Shown in pieces: positions 1 to 8,536 of a stretch of 64,000 bases of DNA. The DNA lies in NCBI GenBank assembly GCA_041690355.1, contig JAWLHK010000002.1, forward strand, positions 124,001 to 188,000. Reading direction: 5' to 3'. The notes under the pieces are model-generated. The model was not told where the DNA came from. It saw only the letters and a program-made list of their open reading frames with translations, and made no database searches. Position numbers and translations under genes: made by a program. The first letter of the stretch is position 1. Each line of letters opens with the position of its first letter. The DNA is from JAWLHK01 sp041690355 [NCBI: bacterium]. Lineage in GTDB: Bacteria > J088 > JAWLBW01.

Positions 1-476
1 TGCATGCGCGCGAACGGCGCCTCGGCCGCCCGCGGTTTCGCGGCCGCACGGCGCGACGTAGCGGTTTGCGCCCGGGGCGCGTCGTCTTCTACGCCGGTCA
101 CGAACAGGGGAACGGCAGGCGGCGGGGATACGGGGGCCTCGGGGCGCACCGCGCCGGTCGCCGCGCGCACAGCCTTTGCAGCCGGCTTACGTATCGCGGG
201 CTTGCCGGGCTTTCCGGGCTTGACTGCCTTTCGTGCGGCCCTGGTCGTCTTCTTCGGGGCGGGCGCGGCGGCGGGCTCCGGCTTCGGCGCGGTTCGCGCG
301 CGGGCGGTCTTGTCGGTGCGGCCTGACGACGTTTTGCGCTCGGTCGCGGCCTTTCGGGCAGCGTCGGCCCCCTGGATCGTGGGGTCGAGACTCAACAGCC
401 GCATCGACGGGGTCGACGCGGTGCGCGCGAACGGATCATTGCCGAGGGCGGTACGGGCCGCCGACTTTTTCGCCAT
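1..476 (-). CDS. Basic Ala/Lys/Pro-rich hypothetical protein (partial, runs off left edge)
   Basis: The minus-strand frame opens at an ATG at 476 (MAKKSAARTALGNDPFAR...) and stays open to the window edge, so at least 158 residues are present and the C-terminus is missing. From about residue 40 it is low complexity: Ala, Lys, Arg and Pro with AKPG- and KPAAK-like runs, strongly basic, with no predicted membrane segment. This composition is typical of histone-H1-like or nucleoid- or polymer-binding tails, but no family is recognised. It is divergent from the gene starting at 536, sharing a 59-bp intergenic region. Function is unknown; a structured domain could lie beyond the edge. Confidence 0.6.
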   Translation of the reverse strand, partial: MAKKSAARTALGNDPFARTASTPSMRLLSLDPTIQGADAARKAATERKTSSGRTDKTARARTAPKPEPAAAPAPKKTTRAARKAVKPGKPGKPAIRKPAAKAVRAATGAVRPEAPVSPPPAVPLFVTGVEDDAPRAQTATSRRAAAKPRAAEAPFARM

Positions 477-520
477 GCGTACATGCTAGCAAAGACGGTG
501 CGTTTTCGCACAGGAATCTG

Positions 521-526
521 TATGAT
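521..526 (+). promoter_or_regulatory. -10-like hexamer TATGAT just upstream of the start at 536
   Basis: TATGAT matches five of six bases of the -10 consensus and sits 9 nt before the ATG at 536, with no convincing -35 and no Shine-Dalgarno sequence. If used, transcription would start within a few bases of the ATG, giving an essentially leaderless mRNA. Confidence 0.35.
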
Positions 527-535
527 ATCCGCAGC

Positions 536-2608
536 ATGTACGCCCTCCCGCTCTCTCTTCACGTCGAGCCCGGTCTGGTCGGCGTGCGCCTGCTGGTCTG
601 CCGCAAGGAGTGGTCGAACGGCGAGTTCGACGCCCGGCGGTTCGCCCTGCGCAGCGGCGATGTGGAATATGCCGCACTCTCGCTGCGGACGCCGCTCGAA
701 CCCTGGGTTCCCCTGACGGTCCGGCTTGAATTTCCCGTCCCCCACGTCGGCGGCACGCTGGCGCTCAAGCACAACCGCGGCCTGCTCGCCCGGCCCGAAT
801 GGTTTCCCCTGCACGCGGCGTCGACCGCGGTCGCCGACGAAGAGACGGCCGTGCGGGCGCTCGAGTCTGAGTGCGAGGCGGCCTGGCTGGCCCGCGCGGC
901 GGAACTCGATGCCGAGTTCCGCCCCAACGCCTGGCGGCGCGGCGAAGGGCTGCTGAACGACGCGGTGCGCCTGGTCGAGCGCTACCTGCACGCACACGCC
1001 GGTGACGCCCGGGCCGCCGCGCTGCGCGAATGCCTCCGGCTCAAGAAGGGGCTCGTGCGCGCCCTCCGGGCCGGCGACTGGCTGCAGGCCGAACGGCTGA
1101 ACGACGCGATCCTCCGCCTTCAGCCTGACTGGCAGGGCCCGCGGCCCGATGCCGATCAGGCGCTCGATGATGCCGAACGGGCCCTGCGTGCGGGCCTGCT
1201 CGAAGTGGCCGAAGCGCGGCTTCGCGACGCTTACGCCGCCGGGGTGCGCCGGGCCGAGGCGGCCCTGCTGCTCGCCCGGATCCATGCGGCCTGGGGGCGC
1301 GACCGGGGCGCCGCAGCCGACTGGTACCTGCGCTATTTCGAAGAGGGCGGGGTGTGGGAAGGGGTCGCCGACGAGACCGCCTCCGTCATCGATTCCCTCG
1401 GCGACGCAGGCCACGCGGCCCGCGGGCGTCTGCTCACGCTTCTCGGCGAGCGACTCATCGACAGCCCCGGCGAGGCCGAGCTTATCGCGCTCGTGCACGA
1501 ACTGGCCGAGACGCAGTCGGCGGGCGGTTTCGACGTCACCGAAGACTTTCTCCTGCTCTGGGCGGGGTACGAGCGTTCCTTTGAACACCAGATTGCCGTC
1601 GACCGCCGGGTCGATCGGACGATCGTCGGCCGGCTCGAACGATTGCATGCCCGGCTGGGCAACACCGGCGACTGGATCCGCGTCCGCCGCCAGCTCGCCG
1701 ACTTCGAGCCGGCGCGCGAGAGCCATCGCGTCGAGCTTGCGCGGCTGCTGCGCACGGCCGGCCGGGCAGAAGCCGAAACCGCGGCCTGGATGGCCCTGGT
1801 TCTTTCCAGCCCGCTCGAGATCGCCTGGCTCGATGAACTGGCGTCGGCGGCCGCGCGCGCCGATCTCGAACGTCTTGCCCTGCGCGCCGGGGTGTTGGCC
1901 GCATGGCTGCGGGGGGCCGAGGGGCCCGAAGAGCCGCCGCCGTCGCGCTCGGTGCCCGTCCGTCTCGTCGTGCATCCGGAGATCCGGCCACTGCTTCCTG
2001 CGCTCGCGCCCGGTCGCGGCGCCCAGAGCGAGGCCGCCGTGGTCATGCGCACCGTCGAGCTGCTGACTGAGCCGCCGGACGAAGAGGGGTGGAAGCGACT
2101 CCAGCAGTTCGCGGCCCGCCTCGAGCTGGTACCGGCGCTCGATTCGGCCTTCGCGGTCTCATCCCGCCGCGCTCCCGAGCCGGTCGAACCGTTGGCGGTT
2201 GCCGCCACCGTGAGTCTCGACCGCTGGACGCTGCTGCAGGCCGGCGGCTGGGTGCGCGGTATTCACGCGGTCGATCCGGGCCTGCGCGACTGGAGCGAAT
2301 TCGCGGGCCTTGCGGCGGCGCAGGCCGGGGCTGTGCGGCACCGGATCGAAGAGCTGGCCCGGTTCTACCTGAGCCGCCTGTGGGACGACGAGCGCGAAGA
2401 GTGGCTGGCCTATCCCGAAGAGCCGTCGGCCGACCTGCTCGAGGCCGTCTATCTGCGCGGCTTTCCGGGCTGGAGCACGCGCACGTTTCTCGAAGACGTC
2501 CGGCGCCGGCAGCGCATCGGACCCGGAGCGTGGCGCGACCTGCAGATGACCGTGCTGCGTTTTCTGCGGCTCGAGCCCGGACTCCCTTCGCAGCCGACCG
2601 AGTTCTGA
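536..2608 (+). CDS. Large helical-repeat (TPR-like) hypothetical protein
   Basis: A 690-residue soluble protein starting MYALPLSLHVEPG. The first ~110 residues look beta-rich and carry an N-terminal domain reminiscent of small PilZ-type folds, but I cannot assign it. From about residue 120 to 420 the chain is Ala/Leu/Arg/Glu-rich amphipathic helix, consistent with TPR-like scaffolding repeats. There is no signal peptide and no membrane segment. The open frame continues upstream to 233, but that part overlaps the divergent gene; the ATG at 536, preceded by a -10-like hexamer, is the better start. Function unknown; cytoplasmic scaffold or assembly factor is a guess. Confidence 0.6.
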   Translation: MYALPLSLHVEPGLVGVRLLVCRKEWSNGEFDARRFALRSGDVEYAALSLRTPLEPWVPLTVRLEFPVPHVGGTLALKHNRGLLARPEWFPLHAASTAVADEETAVRALESECEAAWLARAAELDAEFRPNAWRRGEGLLNDAVRLVERYLHAHAGDARAAALRECLRLKKGLVRALRAGDWLQAERLNDAILRLQPDWQGPRPDADQALDDAERALRAGLLEVAEARLRDAYAAGVRRAEAALLLARIHAAWGRDRGAAADWYLRYFEEGGVWEGVADETASVIDSLGDAGHAARGRLLTLLGERLIDSPGEAELIALVHELAETQSAGGFDVTEDFLLLWAGYERSFEHQIAVDRRVDRTIVGRLERLHARLGNTGDWIRVRRQLADFEPARESHRVELARLLRTAGRAEAETAAWMALVLSSPLEIAWLDELASAAARADLERLALRAGVLAAWLRGAEGPEEPPPSRSVPVRLVVHPEIRPLLPALAPGRGAQSEAAVVMRTVELLTEPPDEEGWKRLQQFAARLELVPALDSAFAVSSRRAPEPVEPLAVAATVSLDRWTLLQAGGWVRGIHAVDPGLRDWSEFAGLAAAQAGAVRHRIEELARFYLSRLWDDEREEWLAYPEEPSADLLEAVYLRGFPGWSTRTFLEDVRRRQRIGPGAWRDLQMTVLRFLRLEPGLPSQPTEF

Positions 2609-2651
2609 GGCCTTTGACCGGAGGCCGACAAGCGGGCACACTGGAAGCGCT

Positions 2652-3512
2652 ATGGCCCCCGTTCTGAATTCCCCCCCGCCCCGGGTAAAACGCGGCGCGA
2701 CCCGTCCGGCTGACGCGCGGCCGATCGTCAAGTGGGTCGGCGGCAAACGGCAGCTGTTGGATGAGCTCCTGTCGAGAATGCCCGCGCGGTGGAACCGCTA
2801 TTTCGAGCCGTTCGCCGGCGGCGCGGCGCTCTTTTTTCAACTGGAACCGGCGCCGGCGTTTCTCTACGATCGCAATGAGGAACTGGTGCGCACCTACGCG
2901 GCCGTCCGGGACCGCCTCCCGGAGCTCGCGGCCCTGCTCTCCGGGTATCCGCACGACAGGGAATTCTTCTACCGCATCCGCGCACTCGACCCGCGCACGA
3001 TGACCGACGTCGAGGCGGCGGCCCGCTTTCTGTACCTGAATCGTACCTGCTTCAACGGCCTGTACCGGGTGAACAGCAAAGGGCAGTTCAACGTGCCGTT
3101 CGGCCGCTACGCCAATCCCCGCATCTGCGACGTGCCCCGGCTCGAGGCGGCCGCGGCCGCCCTGCGGGAGACGGCGTTGGCGAGCGGAGACTTTGAGCTC
3201 GCCCTGGCTGAGGCGCAAAGCGGAGACTTCCTGTATTTCGACCCCCCCTACGTCCCGCTCCCGAGCGCGAAGAGCTTCACCGCATATACGGCCTGCGACT
3301 TCGGCGACGGAGATCAGCAGCGGCTGGCCGCCGCGTTTGCCGCGCTCGACCGCCGCGGCTGCCGGGTCATGCTCTCCAACAGCGATACGCCGCGCGTCCG
3401 GGAGCTGTATGCCGGGTTCCGCATCGACCGGGTGACCGCCGCGCGCAAGGTGAATTCGCGCGTCGACGGGCGGGGGCCCGTCGACGAAGTCATCGTTCGC
3501 AACTACAGCTGA
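2652..3512 (+). CDS. dam: Dam-type DNA adenine N6-methyltransferase (class D12)
   Basis: Transfers a methyl group from S-adenosylmethionine to adenine N6, by family usually in GATC. It shows the D12 signature in order: the KWVGGKR motif at residues 27-33, the SAM-binding FEPFAGG motif at 51-57, the conserved FLYLNRTCFNGLYRVN block near 127-141 and the catalytic DPPY at 197-200. At 286 residues it is close to E. coli Dam (278). The N-terminal ~22 residues are an unconserved Pro/Arg extension. No restriction endonuclease lies nearby, so it looks like an orphan regulatory or mismatch-repair methylase. Target GATC is inferred from family. Confidence 0.9.
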   Translation: MAPVLNSPPPRVKRGATRPADARPIVKWVGGKRQLLDELLSRMPARWNRYFEPFAGGAALFFQLEPAPAFLYDRNEELVRTYAAVRDRLPELAALLSGYPHDREFFYRIRALDPRTMTDVEAAARFLYLNRTCFNGLYRVNSKGQFNVPFGRYANPRICDVPRLEAAAAALRETALASGDFELALAEAQSGDFLYFDPPYVPLPSAKSFTAYTACDFGDGDQQRLAAAFAALDRRGCRVMLSNSDTPRVRELYAGFRIDRVTAARKVNSRVDGRGPVDEVIVRNYS

Positions 3513-3525
3513 GGCTCCCGTGCGC

Positions 3526-3960
3526 TCAGGTCAGCGGCGCGCGCATCAGCACGGTCCCCGACTGCATGCCGACGACCGTCCGGTAGCGATGCAGCGCGTC
3601 GGGTGGCAGGGCGATCTCCTTCTCGATGCGCCCGCTCGCCGGAACCGGAAGCGGTTCGGTCTGCCAGGAATGTCCCGCCTGCGCGTTGAAAAGGTGGATC
3701 TCGAGGGGGCCCTCGTCCGGGGCGAGCCCGCGCGCCTCGATGCGCAGGCGGGGGGTGCTGCCCAGATCGACGATGCGCATTTCGACCGTGACTCGGCCTG
3801 CGCTGCGGCTCGCCAGAAACCGCTCCTCGGCCGGCTCTTCCCACGGCCTGAAGGAGTCGCGGCTCGTGAAAATGCCGTACAGTACGATCATGAACAGAAA
3901 GGCGGCCGCGACCGAAAAGATCAGCGTGCCGAGCGGAGGAAAACGGCGGCTTGCGGGCAT
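3526..3960 (-). CDS. Small membrane-anchored hypothetical protein
   Basis: A 144-residue protein with one N-terminal transmembrane segment (about residues 11-30, after a short basic stretch PASRR) and a predicted periplasmic beta-rich domain of about 110 residues. No family is recognised; the domain has alternating hydrophobic strands and could be an Ig-like or FixH-like fold. It is convergent with dam (13 bp between stops). Function unknown. Confidence 0.55.
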   Translation of the reverse strand: MPASRRFPPLGTLIFSVAAAFLFMIVLYGIFTSRDSFRPWEEPAEERFLASRSAGRVTVEMRIVDLGSTPRLRIEARGLAPDEGPLEIHLFNAQAGHSWQTEPLPVPASGRIEKEIALPPDALHRYRTVVGMQSGTVLMRAPLT

Positions 3961-4108
3961 GCCTCAGTCTGAGACCGCGCCGCTGAACGGCGCAAGCTCG
4001 AGGGCCCGGCGTCCCGGCAGCCTCCGGGCAGCCTCTGTGGGCCCGGAGCGCCCCGGAAACAGCGTAGGGCGCAGGCTATACTTGCGGCGCACACGGTTCC
4101 GACCGTTT

Positions 4109-4134
4109 CGGGAGATCTCCCGGTCTGGTACGAT
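4109..4134 (+). promoter_or_regulatory. 14-bp perfect palindrome overlapping an extended -10 promoter
   Basis: CGGGAGATCTCCCG at 4109-4122 is a perfect palindrome centred on BglII-like AGATCT. Six bases further on is TGGTACGAT (4126-4134), an extended -10 element (TGn followed by TACGAT), ending 5 nt before the ATG at 4140. The palindrome would lie in the -35/-10 spacer, a common place for a repressor operator. It also contains a GATC, so Dam methylation of this site is possible. Confidence 0.4.
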
Positions 4135-4139
4135 CACGT

Positions 4140-4625
4140 ATGCTTGAAAAGCCGCGATTACGCGTTCTGAACGGCGGACGGTACCGGGAGTTGCGCCTGG
4201 GCGCGATGCGGGTCGTCGTGTCTGAAAGCGGATTCGGGCGCCCCGATGCGATTGCGCGCGAAGCCGCGCAGACGTTTGCCGAGCGCCGTGGTCTTGCGGA
4301 CCAACGGGTGGTCGTCGTGCCGCACACGCCGGTCGAGTTGCATCTGGTGGTCGCCGATCGGGAGGCGCGGCTGCGTCCCGGATGGATCGAGCCCGCCTGG
4401 CACGCGGCGTTCGGCGAGGCAGAGCGGTTGCGTCTTTCGCTTCTGGTCGCTCCGCCGGTCGGCTGCGCATCGGGCGCCTCACTCGACGCAGCGCTGGCTG
4501 CGCTCGGATCGGTCGTTGCCTTCGGCGGTTACCGGTATCCTCGCGCCCTTGAAATCGTCTGCAGCGGTCACGCTGAAGCGGCCTTTCTGACGTTGAAGCG
4601 GTATGCGCATCCTGTACGCCACTGA
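4140..4625 (+). CDS. Hypothetical protein upstream of the phosphoesterase fusion
   Basis: A 161-residue soluble protein with no signal peptide, membrane segment or family I recognise. It is rich in short beta strands (VVVSES, VVVVPH, LHLVVADRE) and has an Ala-rich C-terminal half. Its end overlaps the start of the next gene (4603) by 23 bp, so the two are probably co-transcribed and translationally coupled. No Shine-Dalgarno precedes the start; the extended -10 element lies 5 nt upstream, so the mRNA may be leaderless. Function unknown. Confidence 0.5.
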   Translation: MLEKPRLRVLNGGRYRELRLGAMRVVVSESGFGRPDAIAREAAQTFAERRGLADQRVVVVPHTPVELHLVVADREARLRPGWIEPAWHAAFGEAERLRLSLLVAPPVGCASGASLDAALAALGSVVAFGGYRYPRALEIVCSGHAEAAFLTLKRYAHPVRH

Positions 4626-6261
4626 CATTCACGCGGCCAAAAGCGACCTCGAGTCGCTGCTCGAGCTGACTTCGGCGGATGTCTACCTGATTGCCGGCGA
4701 TCTCATTTACTCCACCTTCTACGCCCAGAAGAATCTGATCGCTTTCTTCGAGCTGCAGGAAGAGATGCGCGCCCGCCGGATCGCGGCCGGCCGCGAAGAC
4801 ATCAACCTGAAGGAGTTCGCCCAGGAGCGGCTCATGCGCGGCCCCGTGGGTCCCGAGCGCACCGAGCTGCTCGAGTTTCTGCGCCTGTGCGAGCTCGCAG
4901 AGAAGAACGTCGTCACCAAATACCAGGGGCTCGAGAACATCCTGCGCCTCAAGCGCCGCGCCGCCGTGTACACGATTCCCGGAAACTACGACGTCGACCT
5001 CAGCACCACGGCATTGGGCTACCGCAGTCTGCACCGGCGCGAAGTCGAGATCCAGGGGCTCAGAATCGCGGGGTACGGCGGCGCCAACTGCTGGACGCCA
5101 GGGATTCCGGAACACCTCTCCGTCAAATTCCCCGAGAAGCGGGCCGGCCGCCAGCTCATCAGCGAACCGGCCGATTTCTTCCGCCAGGTGCGGCCGCAGA
5201 TCATGCTCGTGCACAATCCGCCGCAGGGATTTCATGACCGCCTACGCGGATTCGGCAACGTCGGCAGCCCCGGGCTGCGCGACGTCGTCGACGATGTACC
5301 CGAAATCCAGGTGGTTCTCAGCGGTCACGTCCACGAAGACTGGGGGGTGCGGGCCTACGACGGCAAGATTCTCTGCAATCCGTCGAACTTCGGCGAGGTC
5401 GTCGACGCCAACGGTTACCTCGAGGGGGGCGCGTTCTTCGAGTTCGACATGGTTGGTGGCCGCTTCAAGCGCGGCATGCTGCGTAAGCTGGAGCGTTCGC
5501 GCATCTACGACCTGGCCGAGTACCACCTCGTGGGCGACCGGTTGCTCACCGAAGTGATCGACGTGCGCCGCGTCGAGGCGCTCAGCAACCGCAAGCCGTA
5601 CGTCGAGTCGGTGAAGGGAAAGCCGGATCCGCACATCCCCGAGATCATGCTCTTCAACAAGCTCAAGTTCTACTTCCGCCGCTTCGAGACGGGCGAGGCC
5701 GAGCAGCGTGTCGAAGACATGCGCCAGGTGGTCGAGGCGCTCGCCGCCGAGGGGTACCAGGTGGCGTTCGACATCCTCGGGAGCGTGAACTTCGGCATCA
5801 GCGATGCCGCAAGCGATCTCGACGTCGTCGCCTACACCTACGTGGGCAAGGCGACCATCAAGCCGCTGGCCCGCGAGGCGTTTTCGAAGATCATCGGGAA
5901 CAAGTACAAGGTCGAAGTGACCGACGTCATCGATTTGAATACGGTCCGCGAGTCCATCCTGCACCAGAACGCAGATTGCGACGAAACGCAGCGCTTCGTG
6001 TTCTACCGGGCCATCGGGCGCCCCGTGAACCTGCGCCTGCTGCGGCAGTTCGACGATCTGCTCGAACGCAATGAAGATTATCGCCGGTCGGTCGAGTCGG
6101 CGGTGCGCGAATACATCAAAGTGCTGGTCGGCACGAGCAGCCAGAAGACGTCGCTGCGCAAGTATGAGAGCCGGCTGCGCGATCTGGGCACGCACATCGC
6201 GCCGCACATCGAGAAGAAGATCCGCGAGTATCTCAACCTCGAGATCGCGATGGGCTCCTGA
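4603..6261 (+). CDS. Metallophosphoesterase fused to nucleotidyltransferase-like domain
   Basis: A 552-residue two-domain cytoplasmic protein. Residues 1-290 form a calcineurin-like metallophosphoesterase with the usual metal-binding motifs: DIH (8-10), GD (32-33), GNYD (127-130, replacing GNHD), H204-N205 and GHVH (241-244). Residues ~350-490 contain GS (393-394) followed by DLDVV (405-409), the GSx(n)D-x-D signature of nucleotidyltransferase-fold enzymes. A helical tail follows. Substrates are unknown. The combination of a phosphodiesterase with a nucleotidyltransferase in one chain suggests opposing reactions (adding and removing a nucleotidyl group) or nucleotide-signal control, but that is inference. 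It is coupled to the preceding small gene by overlap. Confidence 0.7.
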   Translation: MRILYATDIHAAKSDLESLLELTSADVYLIAGDLIYSTFYAQKNLIAFFELQEEMRARRIAAGREDINLKEFAQERLMRGPVGPERTELLEFLRLCELAEKNVVTKYQGLENILRLKRRAAVYTIPGNYDVDLSTTALGYRSLHRREVEIQGLRIAGYGGANCWTPGIPEHLSVKFPEKRAGRQLISEPADFFRQVRPQIMLVHNPPQGFHDRLRGFGNVGSPGLRDVVDDVPEIQVVLSGHVHEDWGVRAYDGKILCNPSNFGEVVDANGYLEGGAFFEFDMVGGRFKRGMLRKLERSRIYDLAEYHLVGDRLLTEVIDVRRVEALSNRKPYVESVKGKPDPHIPEIMLFNKLKFYFRRFETGEAEQRVEDMRQVVEALAAEGYQVAFDILGSVNFGISDAASDLDVVAYTYVGKATIKPLAREAFSKIIGNKYKVEVTDVIDLNTVRESILHQNADCDETQRFVFYRAIGRPVNLRLLRQFDDLLERNEDYRRSVESAVREYIKVLVGTSSQKTSLRKYESRLRDLGTHIAPHIEKKIREYLNLEIAMGS

Positions 6262-6262
6262 G

Positions 6263-6434
6263 CATTGACGATTGACGATTTACAATTGACGATTGGGAAG
6301 CAAGGGCCAGGCAACCAGGCGCCAGACGCCATGCGTCCTTTCCGGCGAATGGTCAATCGACTTCCGTCGGGCACAAAAGCACTTTTTGGACACGACGATC
6401 GTAAATCGTAATCGCAAATCGTAAATTGTAAATC
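6263..6434. repeat. Small inverted-repeat (MITE-like) element
   Basis: The left arm (6263-6295) consists of iterated ATTGACGATT-type units and the right arm (6394-6434) of AATCGTAAAT-type units; read on the opposite strand the right arm contains GATTTACAATTTACGATT, nearly identical to the left-arm GATTTACAATTGACGATT. The arms enclose about 100 bp with no coding potential. Base composition is far more AT-rich than the flanks. It begins directly after the stop at 6261. Non-autonomous element or intergenic repeat family; no target-site duplication was established. Confidence 0.5.
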
Positions 6435-6448
6435 CTGTCACTGGTCAC

Positions 6449-7972
6449 TCAACGAAGCGAGCGCAGCTTGTTGACGGCGCCCTTGCGGTAGAGCAGGTTG
6501 AGCATCTTCTTCAGCGCGCCGTAGCCGCCGCGCGGATACGGAAACCAGGTCAGCTCGCCCCGCAGTCCGAAGCGATCGACGGCAACCGACTTGACCTTGC
6601 TGAATTCACGCAGCCCTTCTTTGCCGTGCGTGCGGCCCATGCCGCTTTCCTTGACGCCGCCGAAGGGGAGCCCCGGCATGGCGAAGTTGACGAGGCAGTC
6701 GTTCACGGCCACGCACCCCGAGTCGATGCGCTCTTCGGCGATGTGGCGCGCGCGCTCCTCGTTGCGGCTCCAGATGCTCGCGTTGAGGCCGTAGACGCTG
6801 TCGCCGGCGAGGCGGATGGCCTCTTCGTCGTCACGCACTTTCATGATGGGAAGCACGGGGCCGAAGGTCTCTTCGCGCATGACCAGCATGCCGTGATTGA
6901 CGTCGACGAGCACCGTCGGTTCGAAGAACAGACCCCCGAAATCGGTGCGCCGCTTGCCGCCGGCGAGAATCCGGGCCCCCTTGGCCACGGCGTCGGCGAT
7001 GTGCGCCTCGACGATGTCGAGCTGGCGGCGGAAGGTCATCGAGCCGATTTCGGTTTTCGGATCGGTGTGCAGCCCCTGTCGTATCTGGGCCGTGCGCTGG
7101 AGCACTTTGGAGACGAACTCGTCGTAAACCCTCTCGTTGACGTAGGCCCGTTCGACGCTCATGCAGACCTGGCCGCTGTTCGTGAAGGCCCCCCAGACCG
7201 CGCCGGCCGCGGCGCGATCGATGTCGGCGTCGGCGAGCACGATCATCGGATCCTTGCCCCCGAGTTCGAGCACGACGGGGGTCAGGGTTTCGGCTGCCGT
7301 GGCCATGATCTTCTTTCCCGTGCCCACGCTTCCGGTGAAGGCAATCTTGTCGACGCCGCTGCGCACCAGGTGCGCGCCCGTACTGCCGTCGCCGGTGACG
7401 ACCTGCAGGATGTCGCGGTGCTCGCCCATGGAAGCGAAGATTTCGCCGAGAATCAGCCCCGTATGCGGCGTGACTTCGCTCGGTTTCAATACGACCGTGT
7501 TGCCCGCGTAGAGGGCCGTGAAGGCGGGGCCCGCCGCGAGCGTGAACGGATAGTTCCACGGCGAGATGACCCCGATGACACCGTAGGGGGAATAGATTTT
7601 GTACGCTTTCTTGTTCTTCAGGAGTCCGGGCGACACCCGGCGCGGCGCGAGCACCCGCTCGGCCACCCCGGCGTAGTACTCTGCGAGGTCGCAGGCGGTG
7701 ATGACGTCGGCGCTGAGGGCCTCGACACGCGATTTTCCGGTCTCGCTGCAGATGACGTCGACAATCTCGTCGGCGCGGGCGGCAATGCGGTCGACGACCT
7801 TCTCGAGATGGCGCACCCGTTCGCGCACCGGGAGCCTGCCCCAGGTCTCGGCGGCAATTCGCGCTCGCCTCACGGCTGCCCGCACATCTTCTTCGCCGGC
7901 GACGGGCACCGAGCCGACGTGCTCGCCGGTGGCCGGACTGACGACGTGTATCTGTCTGTCTTCGATTTTCAT
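6449..7972 (-). CDS. NAD(P)+-dependent aldehyde dehydrogenase
   Basis: Oxidises an aldehyde to the carboxylate using NAD(P)+. At 507 residues it has the full ALDH signature: the PWNYPF oxyanion-hole Asn (140), the VVLKPSE cofactor Lys (163), FTGSVGTGK (212-220), the general base Glu in LELGGK (236) and the catalytic Cys in NSGQVC (270). The C-terminal ~40 residues (WFPYPRGGYGALKKML...) resemble the membrane-proximal tails of long-chain or fatty-aldehyde dehydrogenases, so a fatty aldehyde substrate is plausible. The frame is open further upstream, but homology begins at MKIEDRQIHV, which fixes the start. It probably follows the DUF1360/PhaC-like genes in one transcript. Confidence 0.9.
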   Translation of the reverse strand: MKIEDRQIHVVSPATGEHVGSVPVAGEEDVRAAVRRARIAAETWGRLPVRERVRHLEKVVDRIAARADEIVDVICSETGKSRVEALSADVITACDLAEYYAGVAERVLAPRRVSPGLLKNKKAYKIYSPYGVIGVISPWNYPFTLAAGPAFTALYAGNTVVLKPSEVTPHTGLILGEIFASMGEHRDILQVVTGDGSTGAHLVRSGVDKIAFTGSVGTGKKIMATAAETLTPVVLELGGKDPMIVLADADIDRAAAGAVWGAFTNSGQVCMSVERAYVNERVYDEFVSKVLQRTAQIRQGLHTDPKTEIGSMTFRRQLDIVEAHIADAVAKGARILAGGKRRTDFGGLFFEPTVLVDVNHGMLVMREETFGPVLPIMKVRDDEEAIRLAGDSVYGLNASIWSRNEERARHIAEERIDSGCVAVNDCLVNFAMPGLPFGGVKESGMGRTHGKEGLREFSKVKSVAVDRFGLRGELTWFPYPRGGYGALKKMLNLLYRKGAVNKLRSLR

Positions 7973-8030
7973 CTGCGGCCTCGCGCCTTCGCCCCATGAG
8001 CCGGTTCGTGAAGTCGAACCGGCTTCCAGC

Positions 8031-8450
8031 CTAGCACGGCCCTCGCGAGCCCGGCAACGAGCTGGGGTGATTGTTTCGCCGGCGGTGCTCAATCTCCTCG
8101 TCCTGCAGCCGCTCGTACCGCCGGAACACACCCACGAGATCGTCGATCGAGAAGAAGACCATGCGGATGAATGCGGCCAGGATGACGACGAGAATACTGT
8201 TGAAGAACCAGTCGACCACCCATGCCCCCGCCCCCCAGTTCCAGGGCACGCGCAGCAGGCGGAAATCGAAGAGCGGCACCAGCACGAACGAAAGCCAGTG
8301 CGAAAGGCAGTACGGGCAGGTGAACAGATATCCCCGCCACGTTTCCTTGCCTCCCAGCCAGCGGCGGAACGGCGCGAACAGGCGCTCGTGCGTGATGGTA
8401 TTGGCGATGCACATCACGACGAGCGAGAGTAGAAGATACTTCGCCCACAT
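8031..8450 (-). CDS. DUF1360-like membrane protein
   Basis: A 139-residue protein with three or so hydrophobic segments (residues ~4-16, 45-62 and 77-97). The motif TCPYCLSHW near residues 37-45 is the hallmark CxxCxxxW of DUF1360 proteins, a family of small membrane proteins of unknown function. The start MWAKYLLLS is the first plausible start giving an N-terminal membrane helix. It lies between the PhaC-like hydrolase and the aldehyde dehydrogenase. The family assignment rests only on this motif and topology. Confidence 0.6.
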   Translation of the reverse strand: MWAKYLLLSLVVMCIANTITHERLFAPFRRWLGGKETWRGYLFTCPYCLSHWLSFVLVPLFDFRLLRVPWNWGAGAWVVDWFFNSILVVILAAFIRMVFFSIDDLVGVFRRYERLQDEEIEHRRRNNHPSSLPGSRGPC

Positions 8451-8536
8451 GATGTCACGATCATGCCGCAGCTCGGGCGCGACGGGCCAGCGCGGGCGAT
8501 TTGAAAGCGAGAAGTCGCCGGTGCCGGCCGCCCGGC

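Noticed and set aside
4-489. Plus-strand open frame at the left edge
   Set aside because: The minus strand in the same place gives a coherent basic protein with a start at 476; the plus frame has no plausible family.
2652-3512. Restriction-modification system around the Dam methylase
   Set aside because: Neither neighbour resembles a restriction endonuclease or a specificity subunit.
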